Source: Tissierellia bacterium
GTDB taxonomy: Bacteria > Bacillota > Clostridia > Tissierellales > Tissierellaceae
Reading direction: 5' to 3'
Assembly (NCBI GenBank): GCA_012521625.1
Contig: JAAYLY010000082.1
Location: forward strand, 1-15,895
Length of the DNA: 15,895 nt
Part shown: positions 6,610 through 14,294 of the stretch, piece after piece
Layout: every line of letters starts with the position of its first letter
Position numbering within the stretch: position 1 is the first letter of the stretch
Notes under the pieces: model-generated
Database searches by the model: none
What the model was told of the DNA's origin: nothing
The model's input: only the letters and a program-made list of their open reading frames with translations
Program-made: the position numbers and the translations under genes

Positions 6610-7407
6610 TTAATGCTTAGGTAGCTTGATTACTACCTCGTAAAAATCACCCTTATCCTGTTCCTTGTATTGAGCATCGATTCCATATTCCTTAATGGCC
6701 TTATAGGCCTTCTTTATAGTGTTAAGATAAATTCTTACATTGATTAAGGACTTTATACTCTGTTTCGGTTTCTCTTCTTCTTCATCCTTCTGCCTTAAGT
6801 TCTCCAAGATATCCTCTACCAATTCTTCAGTACTGCTAACATTTAGGGATTTACTTATTACCTTTTCTAATACTAACCTTCTAGTTTCATCATCCGGTAG
6901 TTTTAATAGGGCCCGTCCATGTCTTTCCGTTAAATCATTTTCTACCAAAGCCTTTTGTATATCGGGAGGTAATTTCAATAGCCTTAATTTATTTGCTATG
7001 GTAGATTGAGACTTTCCAATCTTCTCAGCCAGTTCCTGCTGGGTGAAATTATGATCATTTATTAAATTATAATAGCCTTCCGCTTCCTCGATAAAGTTTA
7101 AATCTTCCCTTTGTAAATTTTCAATTAAGGCTATAATGGCAGACTCCTTATCCCTGTACTCTACTACTAAGGCAGGTACCTCCTTTAACTCCGCCATCTC
7201 CGATGCTCTAAGTCTTCTTTCACCTGCTATTAATTCATACTTATCTTCGGATATCTTTCTAACACTTATAGGTTGAATAACACCATAGGACTTAATGGAC
7301 TGGGATAATTCCTCCAGGGCTTTCTTATTAAATTCCTTCCTAGGCTGATAAGGGTTTGGTCTAATTGCATCAATTGGAATATATTTTACCTCTTGATGTA
7401 ATGCCAT
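6610..7407 (-). CDS. noc: Nucleoid occlusion protein Noc (ParB paralogue)
   Basis: This 265-residue ParB-family protein likely binds NBS sites and blocks division septa over the nucleoid. It shows the ParB/CTP fold (NPYQPRKEF 18-26, AGERRLRAS 61-69, ENLQREDLNFIEEA 96-109) and an HTH with GKSQSTIANKLRLLKL (131-146) and ERHGRALLKL (161-170). Residues Gln134, Lys140, Lys145 and Arg162 correspond to the Q-K-K-R set reported to give Noc its NBS specificity in place of the ParB R-T-A-G set. The ParB next door keeps Arg and Gly at the first and last of these positions, so the two paralogues can be told apart. Unusually, the core starts at about residue 9; the N-terminal amphipathic membrane helix of Bacillus Noc is missing. 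The ATG has AGAGGTG upstream, and an in-frame stop (7408-7410) directly before it rules out an extension. It follows rsmG by 106 bases. Confidence 0.88.
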   Translation of the reverse strand: MALHQEVKYIPIDAIRPNPYQPRKEFNKKALEELSQSIKSYGVIQPISVRKISEDKYELIAGERRLRASEMAELKEVPALVVEYRDKESAIIALIENLQREDLNFIEEAEGYYNLINDHNFTQQELAEKIGKSQSTIANKLRLLKLPPDIQKALVENDLTERHGRALLKLPDDETRRLVLEKVISKSLNVSSTEELVEDILENLRQKDEEEEKPKQSIKSLINVRIYLNTIKKAYKAIKEYGIDAQYKEQDKGDFYEVVIKLPKH

Positions 7408-7513
7408 TTAATTACACCTCTTCTCGTAACAAATAGACTATATTTATATATTCTATATTTAAAATATATTTCCTTCTTTATTTCCCGATTAATTTAATAC
7501 AAATTCCAACAAA

Positions 7514-8230
7514 TTACAGGGGATTTTTCCTAGGCTTTCCCCCTCCCCTAGGATATTTTGTCGGAGTTTTTCTAATCTTTTCGATTACTATCAAAGAATG
7601 TACTATATCACTTTCTGGTATTTCAATTAACTTTTTATCTACAACCTTGCCGCCTAGAATCTTAATGGCGTTTTTAGCTGACTCCAGCTCTTCATCTATA
7701 TCAGGCCCCTTCATGGAGATGAAATAACCACCAACCTTAACAAAGGGAATACAGTACTCACTTAGGGTATCTAAGGAAGCCACTGCACGGGAAATGCAGA
7801 TATCATAGCCTTCCCTATATTCCTCCTTCCTTCCTAACTCCTCTGCCCTGCCATGTATTGCTTGTATACTAGCTAAATTAAGCTGGTGGATTACTTCCTT
7901 TAGGAAGGTTATCCTCTTATTTAAACTATCTAAAAGGGTAATATCTAAGTCAGGATTTACTATCTTTAGGGGGAGGCCAGGAAAACCCCCACCAGTACCT
8001 ATATCTATGACCCTCTGTTTTCCCTTAAATATATCCAGGGTAAAGGGGGTTAGGCTATCTAGGAAATGTTTTATATCTATTTCCTCATCATCGGTTATGG
8101 CCGTAATATTAATCTTAGTATTCCATTCCTTTAACAATTCCTTATACTTTATAAAGTTGTTAAGCTGCCCATCTGTCAACTCCAAACCTAGCTTCAAAAC
8201 ACCCTTCTTTAATACATCCACATTAGTCAT
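7514..8230 (-). CDS. rsmG: 16S rRNA (guanine-527 N7)-methyltransferase RsmG (GidB)
   Basis: RsmG uses S-adenosylmethionine to methylate N7 of G527 in 16S rRNA; its loss is linked to low-level streptomycin resistance. The 238-residue protein has the SAM-binding loop VIDIGTGGGFPGLPLKI (residues 74-90), the acidic ITLLDS strand end that binds the ribose, ISRAVASL (about 146-153) and the basic YPRGGGKPRKNPL tail typical of the family. Length matches the family. Its ATG overlaps the end of mnmG by 8 bases, implying translational coupling, with AAGGG 8 bases upstream inside mnmG. Confidence 0.97.
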   Translation of the reverse strand: MTNVDVLKKGVLKLGLELTDGQLNNFIKYKELLKEWNTKINITAITDDEEIDIKHFLDSLTPFTLDIFKGKQRVIDIGTGGGFPGLPLKIVNPDLDITLLDSLNKRITFLKEVIHQLNLASIQAIHGRAEELGRKEEYREGYDICISRAVASLDTLSEYCIPFVKVGGYFISMKGPDIDEELESAKNAIKILGGKVVDKKLIEIPESDIVHSLIVIEKIRKTPTKYPRGGGKPRKNPL

Positions 8231-10130
8231 TATTCTTACCCTTTCTCCTCATTTGTTCTAAATAAATCAATAGGACATTGATATCAGATGGTGAAACCCC
8301 TGAAATCCTAGAAGCCTGGCCAACAGAATCAGGCCTAATATGATTTAATTTTTGAATGGCTTCATTACTTAAGCCCTTGATTACGCTATAATCTTCAATA
8401 TGGTCTAGTTTCTTATTCTCCAACTTCTTAAACTGCTCTATCTGGGCCATCTGCTTTTTAATATAGCCTTCATATTTAATCTGGATCTCAACCTGCTGCT
8501 TTACTTCCCTCTTTAATTCCTTCCTATCTGGATCGAATATGATTGTATTATCATAGTTTAATTCAGGCCTTTTAATCAATTCATAAAGGCTGATGGAGTT
8601 CTTAAGGGGTGTAGAACCTAATTCCTCTAACTTCTTATTTACTTCTTCCGTAGGATTAATCCTAATATTTTTAAGCCTTTCTAACTCTTCATTAATAACC
8701 ATTTCCTTGGCAATAGTTCTTTGGTATCTCTCTTCACTCACCAGTCCTATTTCATATCCCTTTTTAGTCAGCCTTAAATCAGCATTGTCCTGCCTTAAGG
8801 TCAACCTATACTCCGCCCTGGAAGTCATCATCCTATAAGGCTCATTAGTTTCCTTAGTAACTAGGTCGTCTATTAAAACCCCTATATAGGCTTCAGACCT
8901 GTCTAAGATAAAGGGTTCCTTACCCTTAATATTATGGGCAGCATTTATACCAGCAATCAATCCTTGGGCAGCTGCCTCCTCATAACCAGATGAACCATTA
9001 ATCTGACCAGCAAAGAAGAGGTTCTTAATTTCCCTATGCTCCAAGGTTCTCTTTAAGATGGTAGCATCTATAGCATCATATTCGATGGCATAGGCTGGCC
9101 TCATAATCCTAACATTTTCAAGGCCTATGATATTCTTATACATCTGGTGCTGTACCTCCACTGGTAGGCTTGTACTTACACCCTGAACGTACATCTCCTT
9201 AGTATCCAATCCTTCTGGCTCTATAAAGACCTGGTGTTTATCCCTGTCGGCAAATCTTACTACCTTATCTTCAATGGAAGGACAGTACCTTGGGCCCACT
9301 CCTTCTATTTCTCCTGCATACATGGGGGAACGATGGAGGTTATCCCTAATGATCTCATGCATCTTTTCTGTTGTATAGGTTAAATAGCAGGGTACCTGGT
9401 CAATATCTAAGCCCTTATCCATATTCATAAATGAAAAGGGTACTATTTCCTCATCCCCAGGCTGGACCTCCATTACTGAAAAGTCTATACTATCCCTATG
9501 AACCCTAGCAGGAGTACCGGTCTTCATCCTTCTCAACTTAAAGCCCTTCTCCTTTAAGGCATCGGATAGTAAATTGGCAGGAAACATACCGTCTGGACCA
9601 GAGGGGAAATTTACCTCTCCCATATATACCCTAGCCTTTAGGTAGGTTCCAGTTGCTAAAACTACAGCCTTACACCTATAGACTGCACCAGTCCTGGTTA
9701 AGACTCCTTTAACCTCATTATCTTCTATCAAAACATCTATTACTTCAGCCTGCATTAGATTCAAATTAGGCTCATCTTCTAGAACCTTTTTCATTTCAGT
9801 ATGATACTTTTTCTTATCAGCCTGTACCCTTAGGGAATGGACTGCAGGTCCCTTGGAAGTGTTCAGCATCCTACTTTGGATGAAGGCCTTATCTATATTT
9901 AAGGCCATTTCTCCACCTAGGGCATCTATTTCCCTAACTAGGTGACCCTTACCTGTCCCACCGATATTAGGGTTACAAGGAAGAGCTGCAATGGAATCTA
10001 GGCTAATGGTCAAAAGTAAAGTCTGCATTCCCAACCTACTACTAGCTAAAGCAGCTTCAACCCCTGCATGGCCTGCACCAACTACCACAACATCGTATTC
10101 ACCAGCAACAAATTGCTTAACGTCCCTCAT
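8223..10130 (-). CDS. mnmG: tRNA uridine 5-carboxymethylaminomethyl modification enzyme MnmG (GidA)
   Basis: MnmG is the FAD-dependent partner of MnmE; together they place the cmnm5 group on wobble uridine 34 of several tRNAs, using methylene-THF and glycine. The 635-residue protein begins with a dinucleotide-binding VVVGAGHAGVEAA (residues 15-27). Cys52 lies in LPCNPNIGGTGKGH, the family signature TSKGPAVHSLRVQADK is at about 91-106, GPRYCPSIEDKV lies in the insertion domain, and the C-terminal helical domain carries IKGLSNEAIQKLNHIRP and ASRISGVSPSDI. Length is normal and the frame is intact. It overlaps rsmG by 8 bases. It is separated from mnmE by 216 bases and a hairpin, so it may have its own promoter, though I see no clear -35/-10 pair. 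Confidence 0.98.
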   Translation of the reverse strand: MRDVKQFVAGEYDVVVVGAGHAGVEAALASSRLGMQTLLLTISLDSIAALPCNPNIGGTGKGHLVREIDALGGEMALNIDKAFIQSRMLNTSKGPAVHSLRVQADKKKYHTEMKKVLEDEPNLNLMQAEVIDVLIEDNEVKGVLTRTGAVYRCKAVVLATGTYLKARVYMGEVNFPSGPDGMFPANLLSDALKEKGFKLRRMKTGTPARVHRDSIDFSVMEVQPGDEEIVPFSFMNMDKGLDIDQVPCYLTYTTEKMHEIIRDNLHRSPMYAGEIEGVGPRYCPSIEDKVVRFADRDKHQVFIEPEGLDTKEMYVQGVSTSLPVEVQHQMYKNIIGLENVRIMRPAYAIEYDAIDATILKRTLEHREIKNLFFAGQINGSSGYEEAAAQGLIAGINAAHNIKGKEPFILDRSEAYIGVLIDDLVTKETNEPYRMMTSRAEYRLTLRQDNADLRLTKKGYEIGLVSEERYQRTIAKEMVINEELERLKNIRINPTEEVNKKLEELGSTPLKNSISLYELIKRPELNYDNTIIFDPDRKELKREVKQQVEIQIKYEGYIKKQMAQIEQFKKLENKKLDHIEDYSVIKGLSNEAIQKLNHIRPDSVGQASRISGVSPSDINVLLIYLEQMRRKGKNND

Positions 10131-10207
10131 ATCTTTTTCCTTTCTAACTAATTTTTCCCTTTAATATATTTTGATTTGAAAATTTTAGTAATTATAAATA
10201 GCAAAAG

Positions 10208-10252
10208 AACAAAAGCTTCAATCTAGAAAGCAGATAAAAAGAAGCTTTTGTT
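10208..10252 (-). terminator. Long hairpin between mnmE and mnmG, possible terminator
   Basis: Perfect 12-bp arms AACAAAAGCTTC (10208-10219) and GAAGCTTTTGTT (10241-10252) enclose a 21-base loop. Read in the mnmE direction, the stem is followed by CTTTT, a weak U-run, so termination of mnmE is plausible but not certain. The arms and inner TCTAGAAAG are shared with the hairpin at 6558-6595. Confidence 0.5.
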
Positions 10253-10346
10253 AATATCATATTAAGCTTAACTAATAACCAATGGGATTGAATTTTAAGA
10301 TTTTTATATTATAAAGTAAAGTAGATAATTAATCTATGGAAATCAC

Positions 10347-11723
10347 TTATTTACCAATACAAAACTCATTAAAGATCCTATCTAAAATATCCTCACTAAT
10401 AGTATCGCCAGAAATCTCACCTAAATTATCCCAACAATCCCTAAGGTCTACTTCAATACAATCTAAGGGTATATTAGCCCTTATATCCTCCAAGGCGCTT
10501 TCCATATTCCTTAGGGCCTTCTCCAATTGATTTTTATGCCTAATATTAGTCACTACTACTGTAGAATCCAACTCTAGGCTACCGGAGTAGAACATCTCCT
10601 TAATTTTTTCCTCCAATTTATCGATTCCTATACCATTGGCAATGGAGGCTTCTATAATTTCTATATGGCCTAATAGCTTCCTTAAGTCCTCCATGGTATA
10701 ACTATTAGGTAAGTCCGTCTTATTAAAGATGGCTATGGATTTTTTTCCCTTGATTAAATCGATTATATTATAATCTTCTTCTGTCAATTCCCTAGATGCA
10801 TCGAAGACAGCTATAATCAAGTCAGCCAATTCAATGCTCTCTTTAGCCCTATCAACACCAATTTTCTCTACTATATCTTCCGTTTCCCTTATTCCTGCAG
10901 TATCTACAATCTTTAGAGGTATTCCATCTATACTTATGAATTCCTCTATAATATCCCTGGTGGTTCCTGGTATATCAGTAACAATGGCACGATTCTCCCT
11001 TAGTAAGGCATTTAATAGGGAAGACTTTCCCACATTAGGTTTACCTAAAATCACCGTATTTAAACCGTCCCTTAATATTTTACCACTATTGGCTGTATTT
11101 AATAACTCCTTTATACCCTCAATTACCCTATGGGCCATATTCTCCAACTCTTCATAGGTAATCTCTTCTATATCATCTTCGGGAAAATCTATGCTGGCTT
11201 CCACATGGGCTATCATATTCAATACCTGGTCCCTTAATTCTGTAATCTTCTTAGAGAGATTCCCCTCCAGTTGGTTCATAGAAACCTGGAAGCTTTTATC
11301 CGTTTTAGCTCTAATTATATCGATTACAGCTTCAGCTTGGGAAAGATCTAGTCTACCATTTAAAAAGGCCCTCTTGGTAAACTCACCAGGCTCTGCCAAT
11401 CTGGCACCCTTACGCAGTAGTAGTTCTAAGACCTTCCTTACAGGTATAATACCACCATGGCAGTAGATCTCCACCACATCCTCCCTAGTATAGGTATAGG
11501 GAGCCTTCATATATACTATTAAAACCTCATCTATTATACTACCTTCTTCATCTATAATATGGCCGTAGTTTAACTTCCTATTTTCGGCCTGGATTAATTC
11601 CTTATTTTTAACACCCTTAAAAACCCTATTGGCTATATTTATAGCCTCTTTACCACTTAATCTAACGATTCCTATTCCAGCTTCTCCAACCGCCGAAGAA
11701 ATGGCAGCTATTGTATCTAACAT
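10347..11723 (-). CDS. mnmE: tRNA modification GTPase MnmE (TrmE)
   Basis: MnmE is a GTPase that dimerises in the presence of GTP and potassium and works with MnmG on wobble uridine 34. The 458-residue protein has the N-terminal THF-binding domain (1-118), the conserved FTKRAFLNGRLDLSQAEAV (115-133), helical segments, and an inserted G domain with G1 GKPNVGKS (227-234), G2/K-loop region IPGTTRD (251-257), G3 DTAG (274-277) and G4 NKTD (334-337). It ends in FCIGK, whose Cys (455) belongs to the C-terminal CxGK motif needed for modification. The ATG has a GAGGTG site and a strong promoter about 30 bases upstream. The frame is intact and length is normal. Confidence 0.98.
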   Translation of the reverse strand: MLDTIAAISSAVGEAGIGIVRLSGKEAINIANRVFKGVKNKELIQAENRKLNYGHIIDEEGSIIDEVLIVYMKAPYTYTREDVVEIYCHGGIIPVRKVLELLLRKGARLAEPGEFTKRAFLNGRLDLSQAEAVIDIIRAKTDKSFQVSMNQLEGNLSKKITELRDQVLNMIAHVEASIDFPEDDIEEITYEELENMAHRVIEGIKELLNTANSGKILRDGLNTVILGKPNVGKSSLLNALLRENRAIVTDIPGTTRDIIEEFISIDGIPLKIVDTAGIRETEDIVEKIGVDRAKESIELADLIIAVFDASRELTEEDYNIIDLIKGKKSIAIFNKTDLPNSYTMEDLRKLLGHIEIIEASIANGIGIDKLEEKIKEMFYSGSLELDSTVVVTNIRHKNQLEKALRNMESALEDIRANIPLDCIEVDLRDCWDNLGEISGDTISEDILDRIFNEFCIGK

Positions 11724-11753
11724 ATTTTCACCTCAGTATTGGTTTTCATTAAT

Positions 11754-11782
11754 ATTGTAATGATATTAATATTATGTGTCAA
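11754..11782 (-). promoter_or_regulatory. mnmE promoter
   Basis: On the minus strand TTGACA (11777-11782) and TACAAT (11754-11759) are 17 bases apart, about 30 bases before the mnmE ATG. A TTAATAT/ATATTAA inverted repeat with a 7-base spacer overlaps the -10 box. A weaker AAGCTT-armed hairpin (11803-11834) lies just upstream. Confidence 0.8.
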
Positions 11783-11856
11783 ATAATTTAAATAATAAAC
11801 ATAAGCTTCCATCTATGATAAAATAAGTAAGCTTTTTAATAAATACCCAGCTCCCA

Positions 11857-11893
11857 TAAAAAACAAAGCCCTTGATTAAAAATCTAGGGCTTT
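11857..11893 (-). terminator. Intrinsic terminator of the rpmH-jag operon
   Basis: On the minus strand AAAGCCCT pairs with AGGGCTTT, with a further inner GATT/AATC pairing, followed by GTTTTTTAT. It starts 3 bases after the jag stop codon and cleanly ends the ribosome/membrane-insertion operon. Confidence 0.88.
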
Positions 11894-11896
11894 AAA

Positions 11897-12523
11897 CTAT
11901 TTGGCTTGTATAACGACTCTCCTATAAGGGTCCACACCCTCACTGTAGGTAGTTATATCATCATATTTTTGTAAGGCAGAATGGATAATCCTTCTTTCAA
12001 ATGGATTCATAGGCTCTAATTTTACCGGCTTATTGGTATATTTAGCCTTATCAGCCATCTTCTCTGCAAGTCTAATTAAGGTCTCTTCCCTTCTCTGCCT
12101 GTAGTTTCCAATATCTAGGGCTACTCTTATATATCTATCCTGATCCCTATTTATAGTTAAGCTAAGAAGATATTGAATAGAATCTAGGGTATTTCCCCTT
12201 TTTCCTATAATAATTCCTTTGTCTATTGGGTCTACATTTACAATATCTATATATAGGCCATCTTCTTCCCGTCTAATTTCCATATCAGCTACTACACCCA
12301 TATATTTAAAGATATTTTCTAAAAACTCCTTGGATTTCATCACCGGGTCATTAACTACAGTAACCTTAACTTTAGCATCCTTACTACCTATTAAACCAAA
12401 TAGACCTCTACTTGCCTCTTCAATAACCTCAATCTCCACATCAGCTTCAGTAACTTCCAACTCCAACAAGGCTTCCTTAATGGCATCTTCTACAGTCCTA
12501 GCTTCCTTTATAACATACCTCAT
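11897..12523 (-). CDS. jag: RNA-binding protein Jag / KhpB (SpoIIIJ-associated)
   Basis: Jag/KhpB is a small RNA-binding protein that in other Gram-positives partners with KhpA and affects cell elongation and division. The 208 residues hold an N-terminal Jag_N domain (about 1-52, with ASRGLFGLIGSKDAKVKV), a KH domain with IIIGKRGNTLDSIQYLL (104-120) and a C-terminal R3H domain (about 146-208) carrying LEPMNPFERRIIHSAL (169-184) and TYSEGVDPYRRVVI (192-205). It starts 3 bases after the yidC stop codon, with GGAGG inside the end of yidC, so the two are tightly coupled. Length equals that of the Bacillus protein. Confidence 0.95.
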   Translation of the reverse strand: MRYVIKEARTVEDAIKEALLELEVTEADVEIEVIEEASRGLFGLIGSKDAKVKVTVVNDPVMKSKEFLENIFKYMGVVADMEIRREEDGLYIDIVNVDPIDKGIIIGKRGNTLDSIQYLLSLTINRDQDRYIRVALDIGNYRQRREETLIRLAEKMADKAKYTNKPVKLEPMNPFERRIIHSALQKYDDITTYSEGVDPYRRVVIQAK

Positions 12524-12526
12524 AAA

Positions 12527-13240
12527 CTATTTTTCCTCCTTAACTTTACCCAAAGACCTATTAGTTATTAATTGCTGTATTATAGTAAATATATTACTTA
12601 CTACCCAATATAATGCCAAGCCACCAGCAAATCCCCTTGCGGCAAAGAAGATCATGATAGGTAAAAAGATTGACATATTCTTCTGCATCGCTTCAGCTTC
12701 AGGGGCTACATTCTGTTGAGGCTTTGCCATAATAGCACTTTGGATATATGTAGTTAAGGCTGCTAACAATGGTAGTCCAAACATGTATGGATCAGGATTA
12801 TCTAAATTAGTTATCCATAAAAATGATTTATTCATTGCTTCATAAAAACCTGGTTCAGTGAAGGCATATTTTGCTGGTTCTCTAAATACTGCAAAAAATG
12901 CAAAAATTATCGGCATTTGAATCAATAGGATCAAACAACCACCGGCAGGCTTATAATTGTGTTCCTTATATAGTTCTTGTAACTTCCTCTGCTGGGTCAT
13001 AGGATCGTGCTTATATTTTATCTGAATTTCCTTCATAAGCGGTTGAAGTTCATTCATCTTTTTTGCAGATTTAGCTTGTGATAAGCTTATTGGTAATAAT
13101 AGCAGTTTAAATATAATAGTAGTAACTATTATGGCCATGGCGTAATATGAGAAATGTTCAGTTTCCAATCCTGTAGTCGAAACTAGATTGTAGACGAAAC
13201 GCAATAGTGAACCTAAAATCCTCCCAAGAAAAGCTGTCAT
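12527..13240 (-). CDS. yidC: Membrane protein insertase YidC (SpoIIIJ/Oxa1 family)
   Basis: YidC inserts proteins into the cytoplasmic membrane alone or with SecYEG. The 237-residue protein is the short Gram-positive type. It has a hydrophobic segment at about 31-53, a charged cytoplasmic hairpin at about 55-95 (KKMNELQPLMKEIQIKYKHD), PAGGCLILLIQMPIIFAFFAV (98-118), and further segments at about 153-170, 188-202 and 205-222. Lys45 (IIFKLLLLP) sits where Bacillus SpoIIIJ has its groove Arg, five residues before a conserved Pro; this is a conservative change that keeps the positive charge. I see no lipobox Cys or signal peptide at the N-terminus, unlike SpoIIIJ. The ATG has an AGGGGGT site. It lies 14 bases after yidD. 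Confidence 0.95.
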   Translation of the reverse strand: MTAFLGRILGSLLRFVYNLVSTTGLETEHFSYYAMAIIVTTIIFKLLLLPISLSQAKSAKKMNELQPLMKEIQIKYKHDPMTQQRKLQELYKEHNYKPAGGCLILLIQMPIIFAFFAVFREPAKYAFTEPGFYEAMNKSFLWITNLDNPDPYMFGLPLLAALTTYIQSAIMAKPQQNVAPEAEAMQKNMSIFLPIMIFFAARGFAGGLALYWVVSNIFTIIQQLITNRSLGKVKEEK

Positions 13241-13254
13241 TAATTAACCCCCTA

Positions 13255-13470
13255 TCAAATAAGCGGATCATATCCTCCCTCATGAAAAGGATTACACCTT
13301 AATATCCTTCTTATGGTTAAATATGTTCCCTTAATAAAACCATATTTTTCATAGACCAACAGAGAATATTGTGAGCATGTAGGATAAAATCTGCAATGTC
13401 TTCCTATTAATATATATTTGGAAATCACTCTTTGGTAAAATTTAATCAATATAATTGCTATCTTAGCCAT
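13255..13470 (-). CDS. yidD: Membrane protein insertion efficiency factor YidD
   Basis: YidD is a small, basic, membrane-associated protein that helps YidC-dependent insertion. The 71 residues show an amphipathic N-terminal helix (IAIILIKFYQRVIS), and the family core CRFYPTCSQYSLLVYEKYG (26-44) with the Cys residues at 26 and 32, then IRRILRCNPFHEGGYDPL (53-70). It lies 8 bases after rnpA and 14 before yidC, with AGGTG 6 bases before its ATG. Length is typical. Confidence 0.95.
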   Translation of the reverse strand: MAKIAIILIKFYQRVISKYILIGRHCRFYPTCSQYSLLVYEKYGFIKGTYLTIRRILRCNPFHEGGYDPLI

Positions 13471-13478
13471 CTTTTCAC

Positions 13479-13817
13479 CTAATTTTTTAAAAGCTTGGCA
13501 ATCTTCATAATATGAAGCATAGAGCTTTCCAATTCCTTAAAACTTAAGTCTACCACATTCTTTTTAGTAATAAAAACCAAATCATACCCAGCCTTAAGAT
13601 TATGAAAATTTAAGCGGTATATCTCCCTCATCCTTCTTCTTATCTTATTCCTAACTACTGAATTTCCAATCTTCTTTGTTATAGTAAAGCCAACCCTTGT
13701 CTCATTTAAATCGTTTTTCCTAACATATAAAATTAAATTCCTATTCCAATAATTCCTTCCCTGATCATAAACCCTTTTAAACTCCATGTTTTTTCGTAAA
13801 CGATACCTTTTATCCAT
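13479..13817 (-). CDS. rnpA: Ribonuclease P protein component RnpA
   Basis: RnpA binds the catalytic RNase P RNA and helps it cut tRNA 5' leaders. The 112-residue basic protein carries the hallmark RNR motif VVRNKIRRRMREIYR (54-68) and the conserved N-terminus KRYRLRKNMEFKRVY, plus GYDLVFITKK (77-86). Its ATG is preceded by GGAG 8 bases upstream. It follows rpmH, with a hairpin in the 49-base gap that may tune RnpA output relative to L34. Confidence 0.97.
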   Translation of the reverse strand: MDKRYRLRKNMEFKRVYDQGRNYWNRNLILYVRKNDLNETRVGFTITKKIGNSVVRNKIRRRMREIYRLNFHNLKAGYDLVFITKKNVVDLSFKELESSMLHIMKIAKLLKN

Positions 13818-13841
13818 TACTTACTCTCCAATACTATTATT

Positions 13842-13868
13842 AAAAAGACCACTTCAAACAGTGGCCTT
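13842..13868 (-). terminator. Hairpin/attenuator between rpmH and rnpA
   Basis: On the minus strand AAGGCCACT pairs with AGTGGTCTT (one G-U pair) around a 6-base loop, followed by TTT and an AT-rich tail. The upstream arm overlaps the rpmH stop codon. As rnpA has no other obvious promoter, partial termination is a sensible way to make much more L34 than RnpA; this role is inferred. Confidence 0.65.
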
Positions 13869-14001
13869 AAGCAGTTAATCTTTTTCTGCCTTTTCTTCTT
13901 CTATTTCTTAAGATTGTTCTACCAGACTTAGTCTTCATTCTTTTTCTAAAACCATGTTCTCTACTTCTTTGTCTTCTCTTTGGTTGATAAGTCCTCTTCA
14001 T
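13867..14001 (-). CDS. rpmH: 50S ribosomal protein L34
   Basis: L34 is a small 23S-rRNA-binding ribosomal protein. The 44-residue product begins MKRTYQPKRRQRSREHGF and ends in the basic RNRRRKGRKRLTA; length and sequence are standard. I chose the ATG at 14001, with AAGGAGGTG upstream. The open frame continues upstream to a TTG at 14061, but those 20 residues are not part of L34 and lie in the leader. It is the first gene of the operon that ends with jag, and the first gene left of oriC. Confidence 0.98.
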   Translation of the reverse strand: MKRTYQPKRRQRSREHGFRKRMKTKSGRTILRNRRRKGRKRLTA

Positions 14002-14087
14002 ATCTGTGCACACCTCCTTAAAGACGCCATTACACCATATATATAAATACGGAGTTTTCAAAGGAATCTAAATGGACACTACTATTG

Positions 14088-14116
14088 ATTATATGTATTT
14101 ATCCAAGCCCTGTCAA
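14088..14116 (-). promoter_or_regulatory. Consensus promoter of the rpmH operon
   Basis: On the minus strand TTGACA (14111-14116) and TATAAT (14088-14093) are separated by exactly 17 bases: a perfect sigma-A promoter. The implied leader before rpmH is about 80 nt. It sits at the left flank of oriC, about 54 bases from the nearest DnaA box. Confidence 0.92.
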
Positions 14117-14169
14117 GAATTTTAAGCATTAAGCTATTTACAAATTGATTGTTAACAACTTGTTAGTAT

Positions 14170-14178
14170 TGTGGATAA
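14170..14178 (-). promoter_or_regulatory. DnaA box (perfect)
   Basis: TGTGGATAA on the plus strand, the complement of the TTATCCACA consensus. Confidence 0.88.
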
Positions 14179-14221
14179 TTTTATTGAATAAAAGGATAAA
14201 TTTTGATATCATAAAATCATA

Positions 14222-14230
14222 TGTGGATAT
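14222..14230 (-). promoter_or_regulatory. DnaA box (one mismatch)
   Basis: TGTGGATAT on the plus strand; 8 of 9 match to the reverse-complement consensus. Confidence 0.65.
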
Positions 14231-14254
14231 TTATAAAAGTTATGTTAATCTTAT

Positions 14255-14294
14255 AAAGTTATTCACATTTTGTGGATAAACTGTGAATAACTTT
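14255..14294. repeat. Inverted repeat of two DnaA boxes around a third
   Basis: AAAGTTATTCACA (14255-14267) and TGTGAATAACTTT (14282-14294) are perfect 13-bp inverted arms. Each holds a TTATTCACA DnaA-type box (14259-14267 plus strand, 14282-14290 minus strand). The 14-base centre contains a perfect TGTGGATAA box (14271-14279). This three-box group is the densest DnaA-binding unit in the origin. Confidence 0.88.

Noticed and set aside
14002..14061. 20-residue N-terminal extension of L34
   Set aside because: L34 is universally about 44 residues starting MKRTYQP; the strong AAGGAGGTG site lies inside the extension.
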